DNA of 64,000 nt from Combretum micranthum (lineage: Eukaryota > Streptophyta > Magnoliopsida > Myrtales > Combretaceae). This document shows, one piece after another, positions 24,601 through 37,000 of the stretch. The translations under genes were made by a program, and so were the position numbers. Positions within the stretch are counted from its first letter, which is position 1, and each line of letters opens with the position of its first letter. A model generated the notes under the pieces. That model did not search any database and was not told the origin of the DNA. It saw only the letters and a program-made list of their open reading frames with translations. The stretch spans positions 1,426,001 through 1,490,000 of the forward strand of contig JAMXBD010000168.1 of assembly GCA_024138025.1 (NCBI GenBank), given 5' to 3'.

Positions 24601-25387
24601 CAACTAAGCAACAATATGTAAGATACAGTAAGTGGATTTTTTTTAATGGATAATTCTAATATTCACTTAATTAAAATAACTTTACTAAGCTTTTTTTTTT
24701 TACATAAAAATTTGAACTTGCTAAATATGGTTAATTTTTTCATTGAGATGGCTATATTATTAGGCACAAGAGAAACTAAATCAAATTTTTAGGTGCTTCA
24801 TTTTCTACCTAGGGGAAAATATTTGGTCGTACTTGCAAGTTAAATTGAAAAAAAAAAATTTTGTTAGGTTTTGAAATTTCTACTTTCCTGCCCGGCACTT
24901 TGGGTTTTATCTCAAATTTTTTAGTATCATTTTTCCTTTTTACCGTAGATCCTTCGGACCTAGCAGACCGAAGGGTTGCTGAGGTTGAGATTGGACCACC
25001 CATGTCACACCGGGCTAAAATCTACCATCTAATCCCATGGGCCGTTGTTGCCCAAAAAAATCCCATGGGCAGTAGCTAGTTCTGATTAGACAGGTCGAGT
25101 CGATTAGGTTTATTCAAATACATTACTAAACATGGATGTAAAAAGAGCAACGAACCCGAACCCCGGCAGTAGGTTGAATGTAAAAATAAAATAAAATACA
25201 TTAATTTAATACTAAATAGGAGTTTTAGACTGGGAAAAAGAAATTAATATTATTAAAATAAAAATAATCTCAATTTTAGATAAATTTAATCCATTTTACG
25301 AAAAGATAAGATTATAAATAGTTGTCCTAATCTGTTTAAAAGAATAGCTTAAAATTTTTATAAACTTTTGTATTTTGAACGGACGAG
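24601..25387. other. Intergenic DNA, no gene recognised
   Basis: AT-rich sequence with short homopolymers. A small direct repeat of AATCCCATGGGC occurs near 25033 and 25060. Nothing else supported. Confidence 0.5.
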
Positions 25388-25599
25388 TTTCTTACTAGGG
25401 ATGCAAGCGGGCGGGTCGTTATAAGGTACCCGATCCGCCCGATCCGCTAAAAACCCTATAGGGTCTCGGGATGGGTTTTGGGACCAATAGAGAAAACCCT
25501 ATAGGGTTTCGGGTCGGGTTTGGGGTAAATAATACGAACCCGATAAAGACTCGACCCGAGAAATTTAAAAAAAAAAAAAAGACAGGACAGAGCCGAGCG

Positions 25600-25867
25600 A
25601 CTCAGCCGAGCGGCAGAGGACAACTGCGAATTTCAAATTTGGATTTTTTGAGCAGTGAGCTCCAGGCCTCCACTCCAGCTGTATGACACTCACACTCTCT
25701 CCACACTCCAGCACACACACGCACTGCTGCGGCAGCACACTCTACACAGAACACACACATACTATACACTACACTAGACAAAACACAATAGGACCGACAG
25801 GACTTCCTTCTCCTTCCTTCTCAGTCCTCCACGGCTCCACTCAAATTTACAACCCTAGCCGCACCTG

Positions 25868-25916
<49 letters not shown>

Positions 25917-26112
25917 CTCTCTCATCTTGATGGATCGTCTTCTTCTGTTGTTCTTGTAGGACAGGGGCAGTCGGGCAGACGAGTGACGAGAGTCACGAGA
26001 CGGCATCGGAGACAACACCGACGGACGACGGGACGAGCACGAGGTTACGAACGGATGAAACACGACATCATCCCCACCACAGGTCCAATAATTGCTGCAT
26101 TCCACATTTGAA
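25600..26112 (+). other. GC/CpG-rich leader region of the hAT element with (TC)n tract
   Basis: A C-rich, CA-rich stretch, then a (TC)n microsatellite (about 25871-25923), then a CpG-rich block (about 25975-26070). A 142-codon open frame (25683-26111) spans the region, but its product is low in complexity and resembles no protein I know. More likely this is promoter plus untranslated first exon, with an intron up to the acceptor at 27564-27565. Confidence 0.45.
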
Positions 26113-27570
26113 TGGGCTATTTTAGTATTTTAGGATTTTCATTTTTTCTTGTTATATGTTTATTTTGTTTCTGTTGATCTGTTCGGATTTTGGAATACAA
26201 GCTCGACAGCTCCATGATTCAAAATCATTTTTTTAAACATTAAGCTTACTATTTATGTCAAGCACGGTTCTGGTTCTTTGATTGAGCTATATATGATTTT
26301 TGAAAGTAGACATTTCACGAATTTACATTATTATTCAAATCTCTAAAGCTTGTAAAATTGTTAAATATTTGAGAACTTTTAACTTCAAAAGTACCCAGTA
26401 GGAAGTCAAGAAGTGATTACTTTGTATATTTAATCACTTTATCCCAACCCTCTTTTTCCAGTTTTCAAACCGGACAGCTTGTCTCAGAGCAGCATCCCAT
26501 GATTTAATTAAGGTCCTTTCCTTCATGATTTACACATGCTGTTTGATTGATTAGTACTAAGAGGGCATGATTCTATTCTGTCCAGTTTGTTTGGATTTAC
26601 TGCGGGGCTGAAGTGAAGGGGGGTGTTCGCTCTGCTTAATTGTACGTGGGCAACGTAAATACTGCATCTTTTTGTACGTACAATTGGGGTTTTTATCGGC
26701 TTTCATTTGTTTTATTTGGTTTCCTAAAGATGTGTGGTGGATGTTATCGTGTTCAGGTAGAAGCATTCTTCATGAATTATTGCGCGTAACTGGCATTCCC
26801 TGAAGATACCTGCTTTACTATGTCTGTTGAATTAGGTTTGAGTTAACCTCTTTGCTTGGCTTTTGTGGCTAGTTTTATTGGCTGATTGTCGTGGAAAATC
26901 TCTTCATTTGGGTAAATTTTATCTAGATAAGTGATGCTTAATGCAGGACATGTTAGTAAGCAGAGTTTACAAATGTTTGCCAAGTTGTGTGTTTGCATAA
27001 CATGAATCTTTTGTTTCTAGTCAATCCATTGGTAGGGATTGTATCTGATTTAATTTAGTTCTGTTGTGTTTCTCTATCTGTTATAGCACTCACCTTAGTA
27101 GCATTCTTATTTGGTATTCAAGGTTAGTGAAATCTATGTCTATATGTATCTGATTTAATTTAATGTTCTGATGTCTGTCTCATAAGGATTCGGTACCTTA
27201 TTATAAATTTATTTATTCGGTTCTCAGAAATGTCTCACTTTTGTTATGAGAAACTTGTGATGTTGTCTGTTTTAATTGAACCAATTGAATCAATGCATGT
27301 TGTGGTCGTTCAACTTTATATTCTATTTAATATTCGTTGCTTTTTTCTTATCTATATGATACCAAGCAATTGAATCAAGTCTGTTTACTCTAATCTTCCA
27401 CTAAGTTAATTGCCTTCAAGAATCCATATGGCTGCTTAATGGATGTATTTTGTACATTATAAGTATGGTATTTATTAACATGAGCAATCTGGTTTGTGTT
27501 ATAGATTCTACATTTACTATGTACGATTGAGATTGTGTATGAGTTTTGCATTTTATGTAATGTAGAGAAC

Positions 27571-29827
27571 ATGGATGCAGTTGAAGTTGAGGTGAATATT
27601 GAAGGGAATGATAATGATGTTGAGAAAATTCCATCTCCATTACAAACTGAGGATGTGGGTTCTGCAAGACAAACAAACACATCTGGTTCTCAAGTAGCAA
27701 GTACTGCTGATGAGAGCAATAACCCCAACAAACGTAAGTTAACTTCTATTGTATGGAATGAGATGGTGAAGAAAACTGTTAATGGGGATGATGTTGCTGA
27801 GTGTAGACACTGTAAGAAACAATTGAAAGCAAATAGTACAAATGGAACAAAGCATTTGCACAATCATTTAAAAAGGTGTCTACAGAAGACCAAGCAAAAA
27901 GACATAAAGCAATGTCTTTTATCGATTGAGAGGAAATCTATTGATGGTGGAAGTGGTTGTAAATTAGGAAATTGGACATTTAATCAAGAAGCTGCAAGGA
28001 GAAAACTTGCAATGGCAATTATTGCTCATGAATATCCAATCTCAATAGTGGAGCACGAGTACTTTAGGGAGTTTATTCATTGCATTCAACCACTTTTTCA
28101 TAATGTCAGCCGCACCACCATGAGGAAGGAGATAATTGACATCTATCACACAGAGAAGGAAAAGTTGAGACTCCTATTGAAGGGGCTTAATTCTCGAGTG
28201 GCAATAACAACAGACATGTGGACATCAAATCAAAAAAGAGGATACATGACCATCACAGCACATTTTATTGATAGCAATTGGATTCTTTAGAGTCGACTAT
28301 TGGAGTAAGTTTTTTTACTATATATCTCTTATCTTTATATCATTGAAATTAACTTTCCCTTTAATTATATTTACATTTTTTTTTCAGTTTTGTGTATGTT
28401 CCAGCTCCACATACAAGTGAAGCTCTTGGTGATTGCTTATTCAATGCATTAATGAAATGGGGCTTGGATAGAAAATTGTCTACAATCACTGTAGACAATT
28501 GTTCAACAAATGATGCAATGATCACAGTTTTACTTATGAAGCTGCGAAAGGATGATCTGATTCTTCGTGGACAGGTACTCCATATGCGTTGTTGTGCTCA
28601 TATCTTAAATTTGATTGTGAAAGAGGGTGTCAATGTGATTGAAAAATCAATAGAAAGAATCCGTGATAGTGTTCTATTTTGGTCAGCGACACCATCACGA
28701 GTGGAGAAATTTAGAGAGGCATGTAAACAGATAGATGTGGCATATTGTAGAATGCTTTGCTTAGATTGTAAAACACGTGGAATTCTACATATGAAATGCT
28801 TGTTACTGCCCTTGCATATAAGGATGTTTTTTATAGAGCTCAGCTTTTGGATAAACATTACAAGTCACTTCCAACTGATGAAGATTGGGATTTAGCTGAA
28901 GAAATTTGTAAGAAGTTGGAAATTTTTTATGAAGTGACTACTCTTTTATCTGGTAGAAAATATCCAACTACAAATTATTATTTTGAGAAAGTGTTTGAAA
29001 TTAGGGAAGCCTTGATTGAGTGGAAAGACTCTTTTGATTTGAATATAAGCACAATGGCTGGAAAGATGTTTGACAAGTTTGAGAAATATTGGGGTGATGT
29101 GCATATTATCATGGCTGTTTGTACTGTTTTGGATCCACGTTTCAAGTTGAAAGCTGTTGACTTTGTATTTCCAATTGTTTATGGTGAGAGGGCTTCTGTG
29201 GAGAGGGAAACTGTTAGGAAGACTTGTTATGATCTACTTCAGGAATATCAACTAAAGGCTAGATCTCGTCAAAATAAGAATACAGGCAATTCTTCTTTAA
29301 TGGCTTCACCAACTAGTGATGTAGCTCTCAATGAATGTATCAAAAAGTCAAAGTTGGTGCAATACATGACCACTGTTACTTTTGATGGCGAAGTAAAATC
29401 AGAGTTGGACCATTACCTAGAAGAGCCTGTATTGCCATGGAATTGGGGTACTGATTTTGATATCCTTGGATGGTGGAAATTGAATGGAAGCAAGTATCCT
29501 ACACTGCAATCATTAACTAGAGATCTATTAGCTATTCCTGTCTCTACAGTTGCATCTGAATCAGCATTTAGTACAAGTGGACGTGTAATTACCACACATA
29601 GAAGCCGACTGAATGCAGACATAATAGAGGCATTGATGTGTAGCCAGAGTTGGTTATCATCTGGAAAAACAAGTAAGAATTTTCATTATATAATATTTAT
29701 TAATGAAAAAGTTTTGTATTTCCTATGTCTTCCATTGCATTTTATACAATCTTTCTCAATTTTTCTTGTAGGTTTTGACATCACTGAGCTAGAGAATGAG
29801 ATGAAAAATTTAAATATTGAAGATTAA
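27571..29827 (+). pseudogene. hAT transposase, BED finger type, one nonsense and one frameshift mutation
   Basis: Product: hAT-family transposase that would cut at the element ends. I place the start at ATG 27571, just after an acceptor (…atgtag, 27560-27565). A BED zinc finger spans about residues 54-103 (Cys78, Cys81, His95/His99, Cys103). The RNase H-like core shows TTDMWTS near 28210 and TITVDNCSTND near 28480. The C-terminal hAT dimerisation domain runs about 29480-29660 (PVSTVASESAFSTSGR). Introns are predicted at 28305-28387 and 29673-29771; the second is 99 nt, so frame is kept if retained. Damage: a TAG at 28288-28290 where Gln is expected, and a one-base loss near 28773 at the conserved TRW motif. 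Otherwise the gene is complete. Confidence 0.88.
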
Positions 29828-30713
29828 GATCAAGTAAGTAAATATTATGTGGTGTATAAAGTTATTTCTCCTTTTTATATTATTTTATATTAACTGAATA
29901 ACATATGAGATAATTTTATTTTGGTTATTACTTTACTAGGTGACCTATGGTTTGAGATGGTGGCATCCTTGATGATTTTGTGCTATCTGTATTTTGGTGA
30001 AGGAAGTCTTAGCTATTGTGAAGGAAGACAACAGTGAAAGCTTTAGCTATTGACTGCAAGTTTTTTTTTTCTTTTCTTCTATGGAAACATTTGTGAAAGA
30101 CTAAAATTGTAATGTTGGTGTGTGCTTTTGTTTGTTGGGGAGTGGAGACCTTAAGTCAACTAACTCATCTTTTTTTTTTTTTTCCTTTGAGCTAGGTTTG
30201 GATGTGCTATTTGGACATGAATCATGGTTGATATTTTTGTTCCTTAGTGGATGTTTGTGATATGATAGAATTATCTTAGACATCAACTTTGCTTTTATTG
30301 ATGCTTCTAATGACCATGATTAATGATTTTCAATATTCCAACATATACCATTAGGGACAACTTTGACATAAACACTCTCTTATAAGAGATTGAACAAATT
30401 GTTAGTAATGATAATTAATGTTTACTACAATTTGAACCTTGTTTATTTCATCTATCATTGATTTTCACAACAATAAACAAATTTTTATTTGGACACAATA
30501 ACAAAAAAAATTTTTTCAATGAAAAAAAAAATAATAATAATCGGGTCGGATCGGGTCACTATCGGGTTTGTGATTGTCGTATCGGGTCGGGTTCTGGGAT
30601 TATGTCAAAAAACCCTATAGGGTTTTTTTCCGGGTCTGGGATACTTTTTATATAATCGGGGCGGGTTCGGGTTTTGCATGACCCGTCCCAAACCCGCCCC
30701 GGTTGCATCCCTA
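29828..30713 (+). other. 3' UTR and right subterminal region of the hAT element
   Basis: A possible 3' UTR intron runs from GTAAGT near 29833 to an acceptor …tttactag near 29940. The last about 180 bp are GC-rich with CGGGTCGGG motifs and lead to the inverted terminus. No further gene. Confidence 0.5.
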
Positions 30714-30721
30714 TTTCTTAC

Positions 30722-32695
30722 TAACTAAAAATAAAACAAAACCTACTTAAGTTAAGTCGTCGACACACTATACCTATTATTTTTATAACCTTTTTACGTA
30801 AACTATCATATTTATCACTTTTTTCAACTAACCACACCATCACTTTTCAAACGAACCTACCATTTTTATTAAAGATCCATAATTGGATTTTGCCAGGCTT
30901 GACACAAGTTTCTCTCAAATAAAACAAAAAGAAGAATGACTCTCTCTCTTTTATCTCTGTTTTGCTTCCAGCAAACAACAGATGGTAGACTAAGACCGTA
31001 GAAAGAAGTTCATGGATTTCCTGATGGTGCAAAGAGAAAAAAAACTTACCCAAATCAGAAAAATTCTTTAAATTAAAAAAAAAAAAAAAAAAAAAAGAGT
31101 CTAACAGATTGTTAATGCTAACATGAATTCGATACAAAAAAAATAACTTAACATGATAAGAACTACCAACCGTAGATAAGAAATTATAAGAGGTGACATG
31201 AGAATAGGAAAGCCCAACAAATAAAGGGAACCCAGAATCTAGGGAAAAAAAAAGATGTGAAAGTAAGAACCTTTCAGCGGTGGCAACATTGACGAAGACA
31301 TCATCGGTGCAAAGCAAACTAAAGAGCTGACACGGTTACCTTCCGAGTCATGTTGCTCCAATTTGTTGGTTTTGCTTTGTTTTGTTTCTGGGCAGGATTT
31401 TGTCGTAGGCCTTTCACCGTCATTGACTGAAAAGTGAAAACCTTTAAGAAAGCCCAACTGGTAAGGAACTGCTTCGGTGCTTCTGTTTGGATTTGACTAC
31501 TGGAGAGAGAGAGAGCCATCCTTCTTTTTCTTTTGTTTTGGGCAGGAAGAAACTCGTCTGTTCAATCAGTGAGGTTTAGAAAAATATTAAGCTCGCTTGC
31601 TTGATAGACGTAGTTAATCATTATCACTTGATTTGCTCAAAAGATAAGTTTATCTTGTTTACAATTAAAATTATTTTTATTTTAATAATATTTTATAATT
31701 TTTTAAAAATTAATAATATTAATTTCCTTTTCCTGTTTTAGACTACCACACTAGGAAAATGGAACAGTTAATTAAGTCTAAAGGGACTGGTTTTTTACGT
31801 TGGACCATCAACATGGAAGGAGCCAGGCTATAATCGGTCAACTTTCTTGAGATGGCTTCTTGGTGGCATTTGGCTATATGAGTTACATAAACAAGAAAAC
31901 ACTAAAGAGTACCGTACAGGTAACACTAGATAGCACAAATAATTTATATTTTGTTTGGTACGGGGAGGTGAAGATTTTTGTGCTATCCAATATTTAGTAT
32001 ACATAAATATAATATAAGAATGTTAGAAAAAATTTAAATTATCCGATAACAAGAGAATTTGTCCCACTCCCTGTATAATACTATTACTGTACAAATTTAT
32101 CCCTTATTTTTAAGATTTATTGTTCAGTTTCATAGCCTATAACAATAATTAAATAATATCTAATCCAGTTGTATAAATTTATACCAAACAAACACTCTCT
32201 TCATCTATTCAAAACGAAGTTATCTATACAAAATGGAATTATTATTGTTAAACGCCTCCGTTGGAATGCTCCAAAAGGGCCTCTGAACGAAGAGAGGCAT
32301 CGTCCGACTCCGTGTGTTAACAGGCAGATAAAGTGACACGTTTTCTCGCTTATAGCTCTCCAGGGCGAATTGGTTCAAATCGCTCAAGGGTTGTTCGAGA
32401 AAATGAAGTCCCTAATTTAGAAACCTTGCTGGAATTTATTAGAATGCCATTGTTCAAATGGCTAATATATGTCTTGCTTAAATACCCATTTCTTGAGTCT
32501 GTTCTTCTTGATAGCTAGGCATTTTATCTATTTGAGTGTCCTCTTTTTATGATTCACCTACGATTTCAATAAAACATATTATAACATCCGTAAAAACATA
32601 AATTAAAACTTTATTTTTTTAATGCCCATTAATTTGACAAAAAATACATAAATTATTATACAAGTAAACCATTACCATTTACCGCTAACATACAT
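30722..32695. other. Intergenic DNA; one exon-like stretch, otherwise nothing recognised
   Basis: Minus strand 31519-31319 encodes a Ser-rich start (MALSLSSSQIQ…) ending close to an AAG|GTAACC donor-like site, so a lone exon or gene remnant is possible. It matches nothing I recognise and no partner exon is evident. The rest is AT-rich with homopolymer runs (poly-A at about 31075-31096). Confidence 0.3.
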
Positions 32696-32782
32696 ACAGT
32701 TGCGGAGTTGACAATGGGGATTCAAATCCCATCTTGTCTTGTCCCGACCACGGCTGGCCTTGGACAGTTGCGGAGTTGACAA
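32696..32782. mobile_element. 49-nt tRNA T-arm-like insertion flanked by exact 19-bp repeats
   Basis: ACAGTTGCGGAGTTGACAA occurs at 32696-32714 and again at 32764-32782. The 49 nt between starts TGGGGATTCAAATCCCATC, which folds like a tRNA T-arm. Long exact duplications of this size are typical of LINE-driven retroposition, so this may be a heavily truncated SINE or tRNA fragment. Confidence 0.5.
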
Positions 32783-32976
32783 ACTCCGGAAGACGGAAAG
32801 GGAAAAGGAAAAATTAATTCCTTTTTCAAAAAATAAAATAGTATTGCTCAATTTTTATATAGATGTTTTATCACAATTCTTTATCATCATTAATTATCGA
32901 TGGCACAAATCCACAAATAATTATAACAACTTAAAATGGCTATAATAATATATGATAATTATACAACTTCACTAAT

Positions 32977-33206
32977 GGGTCTGTTTGGATTGTCTGTTTT
33001 TCATCTGTATCTGTATCTTTTTTAAAATGAAATGTGTAAATATATCCGATTTGCATCTAAATTTTATCTATATTTATTCTATTTGATCTTTTGATAAGAA
33101 CTGTCAACTTTTTTTTATTTATATTTATTTTTGATAAATAATTTGTTAAAAAAAAGTTTGAAAAAATGTCTGTATCTACCGGAAAAAAGCCAAAACAAAC
33201 AGACTC
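32977..33206. mobile_element. Short MITE with GGGTCTGTTTGGAT-type ends
   Basis: The left end GGGTCTGTTTGGAT and right end CCAAAACAAACAGACTC are imperfect inverted repeats. AAT is duplicated at 32974-32976 and 33207-33209. The 230-bp body is AT-rich and non-coding. The 3-bp duplication suggests a PIF/Harbinger-like origin, though the target is not the usual TWA. Confidence 0.55.
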
Positions 33207-34034
33207 AATAACAAAAGGCAAATAAATTGTAGTAGATAATATCCATAAAATTCTAATTGCATAAGTTAACAAGATAACAATCTCATTGTTAACCGATCTC
33301 CCAGTATGAAAACTTCTAAAATTTCATCGCAGGATGGTCTAGCCAATTATTGGGCATCAAAATTATTATAAAAGTTAATACAATAACCATTTCAATCTTG
33401 ATTATACATCAACATTTTTAGGAAAAATCTCTTCACTTTTTCTTAGTTTTTTTTTTTTTTTTTTTTTTTTTGGCCCAAACTAAGAGTTTATAAAATTTAT
33501 ATATATTCTTTACTAACCACAATGCCGAATTTAAACAAAAGTAAAAAATATATAAAAAAAAAAGAAAAGAAAAAATTGTTTTTCTGCTTTTCGCTATTGC
33601 AGAAGGCCTTAAAACATACGTCCTTCATCTAGAAAGGCTAATCAAGTACCTGCCGTTAAAGTTGGCCCCAAGGGATAAAACTGAGAGCTAGAAACAAAAC
33701 GGAACGTTACAAACTTACAACCTTGGCCTTCGCATTCAGCATCTCTAAATTAACAACATAAGTTTAGAACTTTAAATAGTTACACAAGTGATAAAGGGAT
33801 CAAACACACTTTTATATTATAGATTATACAAAGTTATTACATCCCACACTCATTGTTGGGAAATTTGCTTTAGGACCCATATATTTGCTTCGCTACTCAT
33901 CCATTGCTTTAGGACCTCTAGGAAAAGGCTCTAAGTCCTGCACAAATATACACAACGATTAAAGTAAAATTCAAATTTTGCCCAAAAACAAGAAAAATGG
34001 AAAGATCAACCGCTTATTGTACATGACTATAGAT
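33207..34034. other. Intergenic DNA and 3' flank of squalene synthase
   Basis: AT-rich. A 28-base T run at about 33447-33471 is enclosed by CTTAGTTT and AAACTAAG. The part nearest 34034 must include the 3' UTR of the gene, but I see no clear AATAAA signal on the minus strand. Confidence 0.4.
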
Positions 34035-37000
34035 TTAGTGATAAGACATGCACCTATTATTAGGGTGTTGTCCTGAAAGATAAGCCAAAATCATCGCCAG
34101 TACGAAGAATAACAGAACAATCTGCATGTTAATGTCATGGTCAATTAGCCATTCTTGTAATTTCAGTGACCGAACAAAGAGACCAGAAACCTACCAATAA
34201 AGAACCATGTCGGGATTTTTCATCAAGGATATAAGATTTCCTGAAAAAGTCCATGCATATTTGTTAAGCAACAAAAGATTGGTTAAATTTTCAGGTCACT
34301 GCTTAAAATGCAACTAAAAATTGAAGTAAACCTTTTGTTAAGAAGGCCAGAGTTTCTGCATCTTTTCTGTATAACTTCCAGTCTATTCAATGTTTTTGTG
34401 GCATTTGGATCATTCTTGTCCACCTGTCAAAGCAAATAAAGATGGATGAATAACTTAATCTTTGTGAGCAGGCTCTTCACTTCGCTTGTCCACCCATGTT
34501 AAACTCTTTACTGTCCTCTATGAAAAGTCTAACATGGACATGGCTACAGTCATGGGTAGAGAAAAGCCTAAGCATATAGATGACGAGCGTTGCAAAAGCG
34601 ATGTATGGGATCATTGCCATAATAATTACGGTTCAATGAATATTTAATATCATACCTTGAATTTGAGCATGCATGAAAAGTCGAAGAAAGCACCATAGAC
34701 ATCAGCCATTGTGTTTGTTCGATGGATAACTTTAGCAGTAAGACCTAAACAGCACAATGGCAGTCATGTTAGACACTTTACGAAATGAACATTTTATTAT
34801 AACACAGTTAATACAACTGCACATTTTGGCTATTAACGTTATAGTCTAGTAGCATTTCCCCGATCTCTCAAGTGAAAAGTACTAGGGTCGAATCCCACTT
34901 CCCCTCTTATAATGACTAGTAAGAAAAGAAAAAAACTGCGCATTTTGCAAGCGAAGTATAGAATTTTCAATTTTTAATACAATCGACATAGATCACATAA
35001 ATAATATTTTCTGCTCCCAATTATTGCAAATGTGTTCTCTTTCCAGAATGAAAAGGTAAGAAATGGTTAATTTTTCTTACCACGCCTCATTTTCACTACA
35101 CCTCTGAACACTTCAATATTGTTGTAGCATAATGCAAGTGTTCCAATTGCCATGATCTACAAAAAAAACAGCATATTTAAAGGGGATACAAAGTCTAAGT
35201 CAGAAAATATACAATGCTCAAACAGATCCTATATTTTATTAAGCACAAATATACTTATAGTCATAACAAGAGCAAATCTTTAGCACATAGGATCTATAGA
35301 ATTAACATTCCTAAAAGGGGTAAATAGGCTGCAAGAGCAACAATTACACCTGACCATGAGGAAAGAATACCATGAAACCAATAGTCAATTTATCTTCCAT
35401 CCATTGATATTAATGATAAAAAAAAAATAACAATCAGCCCACTGAAATGATAAGACATGCAGATAAATAGGCCGTATCATGTTGCACTTTACATAAACTC
35501 TGTTTTTACACACACATCATAACTTTACATCTCATCTCCTATTTCTAAGAACAGTGTCAAAAGACCATCTAGGCCTCATATCAATAGTCAAGTCCCTTCT
35601 AGTCTAACATTTCTGCAGTAAAATGACCACAGTAATACCTCAAACTATGATTCACCTAGATGGCATACTTCATTTAATAGATGCAGACTAAGACAGCAGG
35701 ACTTCACTGTAATGTTGGCTAAGAATATTCTATGCATTGCTCTGCAGCCAAAATTTTGAATTGCTAAACGCCATAACTGTAATTTTCCTCACAAGTATTT
35801 TGTCAAATATTTATTGCTAACATAGAATAATAATAATTAAAAAAAAAAATGAACACTTATTCCGAAGTTAAAAAGGTTCTGCTGTCCAGTTAATGATTCC
35901 AATTGGACTTTTGGTCAAACAGAAAGGCTTGTGATTCCATCTGCTTTTGAAGAAAGGAGGAATCAGTACCTGAGGAATTGCACAAAAACGAAATATAGCA
36001 GGATCTCGTAAGGCGGACATGTATGTGAGACAGTCTTCCACATGTATCAAAGCATTGGTAATCATGTCATTCAGGCAATGCACGGCTTTTTTAGAATTTC
36101 CTTCATACTTCAAATCCTATGCAAATTACTCAACGAAAATTACCAGTTAGGAAAGTGAAAACAAAGTACATTACTAGGATTTCCAAGTACAACAGACAAT
36201 ATCAAAGAGAGTGCCTGGAGACAAACCTCAAGTTTGTTAACATATTTGTTCCAGATTTCACGAGGCCAAAACATGCGTGATTTTGGAATCTCATTAATAT
36301 CTTCCAAATAGTCTCGAATGATATTTGTTTTCTGCATTTAACAACATCATCTTAAAGTCAATACTTCAAGGTTGAAACTGCAAAAGACGTAGAGTGAAGT
36401 CTTGTCTAGCATTCACGAACCTGAAGAAATAAACCCATAGAATTTGAAAGAGAATCAGAAGCCAGATCTTCCTTGCCAGAAGCATGGAAAAGCTTGGATA
36501 GACCCAATCCAACAAGTCCAGCTACATAATGGCAATATTCATCATAGTCACCTATAGTTTCAACCTGCAAATAAAAAGATGAGACAAACATGAGGATGAC
36601 TTAAGTTTTATATATGCAGAAGGCACATAACACCACAAAATATAAGGAGTTCATTTCTAGAGACGATAGTTATATGAGAGAGTCCTTTGTGTAAATGAAT
36701 ATAAGGGACATCATCATGTGAAAAACTCAAAGTACCTCAGGTAATATTGCAAAAAGATGGAGTATGGATAAAGATGTGACACATAGATTCAAGTGGGTGG
36801 ATGGAGCACAGAGTGGAGAGGTGTATTAGGTTTTTTACACAACTATAAGATGATGCCCACAAAATACTGTAATTCAGAGCAATGCTTTCTAAGTCTCCAT
36901 CTTGGAAATTAAACTACGGTCATTAGCAGAGAATGAGACTAGCATGGACAAAGTTGCTAAGATGAATGTGCTAACACAAGGATGGATAAGATGGAAAATA

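Larger units (their letters stand above)
25396..30713 (+). mobile_element. Nearly intact autonomous-type hAT transposon with perfect 8-bp TSD
   Basis: The 5318-bp element begins TAGGGATGCAAGCGGGCGGG and ends CCCGCCCCGGTTGCATCCCTA-type, so the inverted termini match for about 11 bases with GC-rich extensions. The target duplication TTTCTTAC lies at 25388-25395 and 30714-30721. Subterminal regions hold repeated CGGGTCGGG-like motifs and the palindrome CCCTATAGGG at 25454, 25497 and 30613. It contains a BED-type hAT transposase gene with one stop codon and one single-base frameshift. The perfect duplication and light damage indicate a fairly recent insertion. It lies about 3.3 kb beyond the 3' end of squalene synthase. 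Confidence 0.93.

Noticed and set aside
27390..27700. Minus-strand frames of 94-96 codons over the transposase start
   Set aside because: Shadows of the transposase exon and its upstream intron.
30847..31317. 156-codon minus-strand frame rich in Phe and Leu
   Set aside because: Created by poly-A/poly-T runs; the product is low complexity with no recognisable motif.
33447..33480. Poly-T followed by GGCCCAAAC as another micro-insertion
   Set aside because: The flanks CTTAGTTT/AAACTAAG are inverted, not direct, so there is no target duplication.
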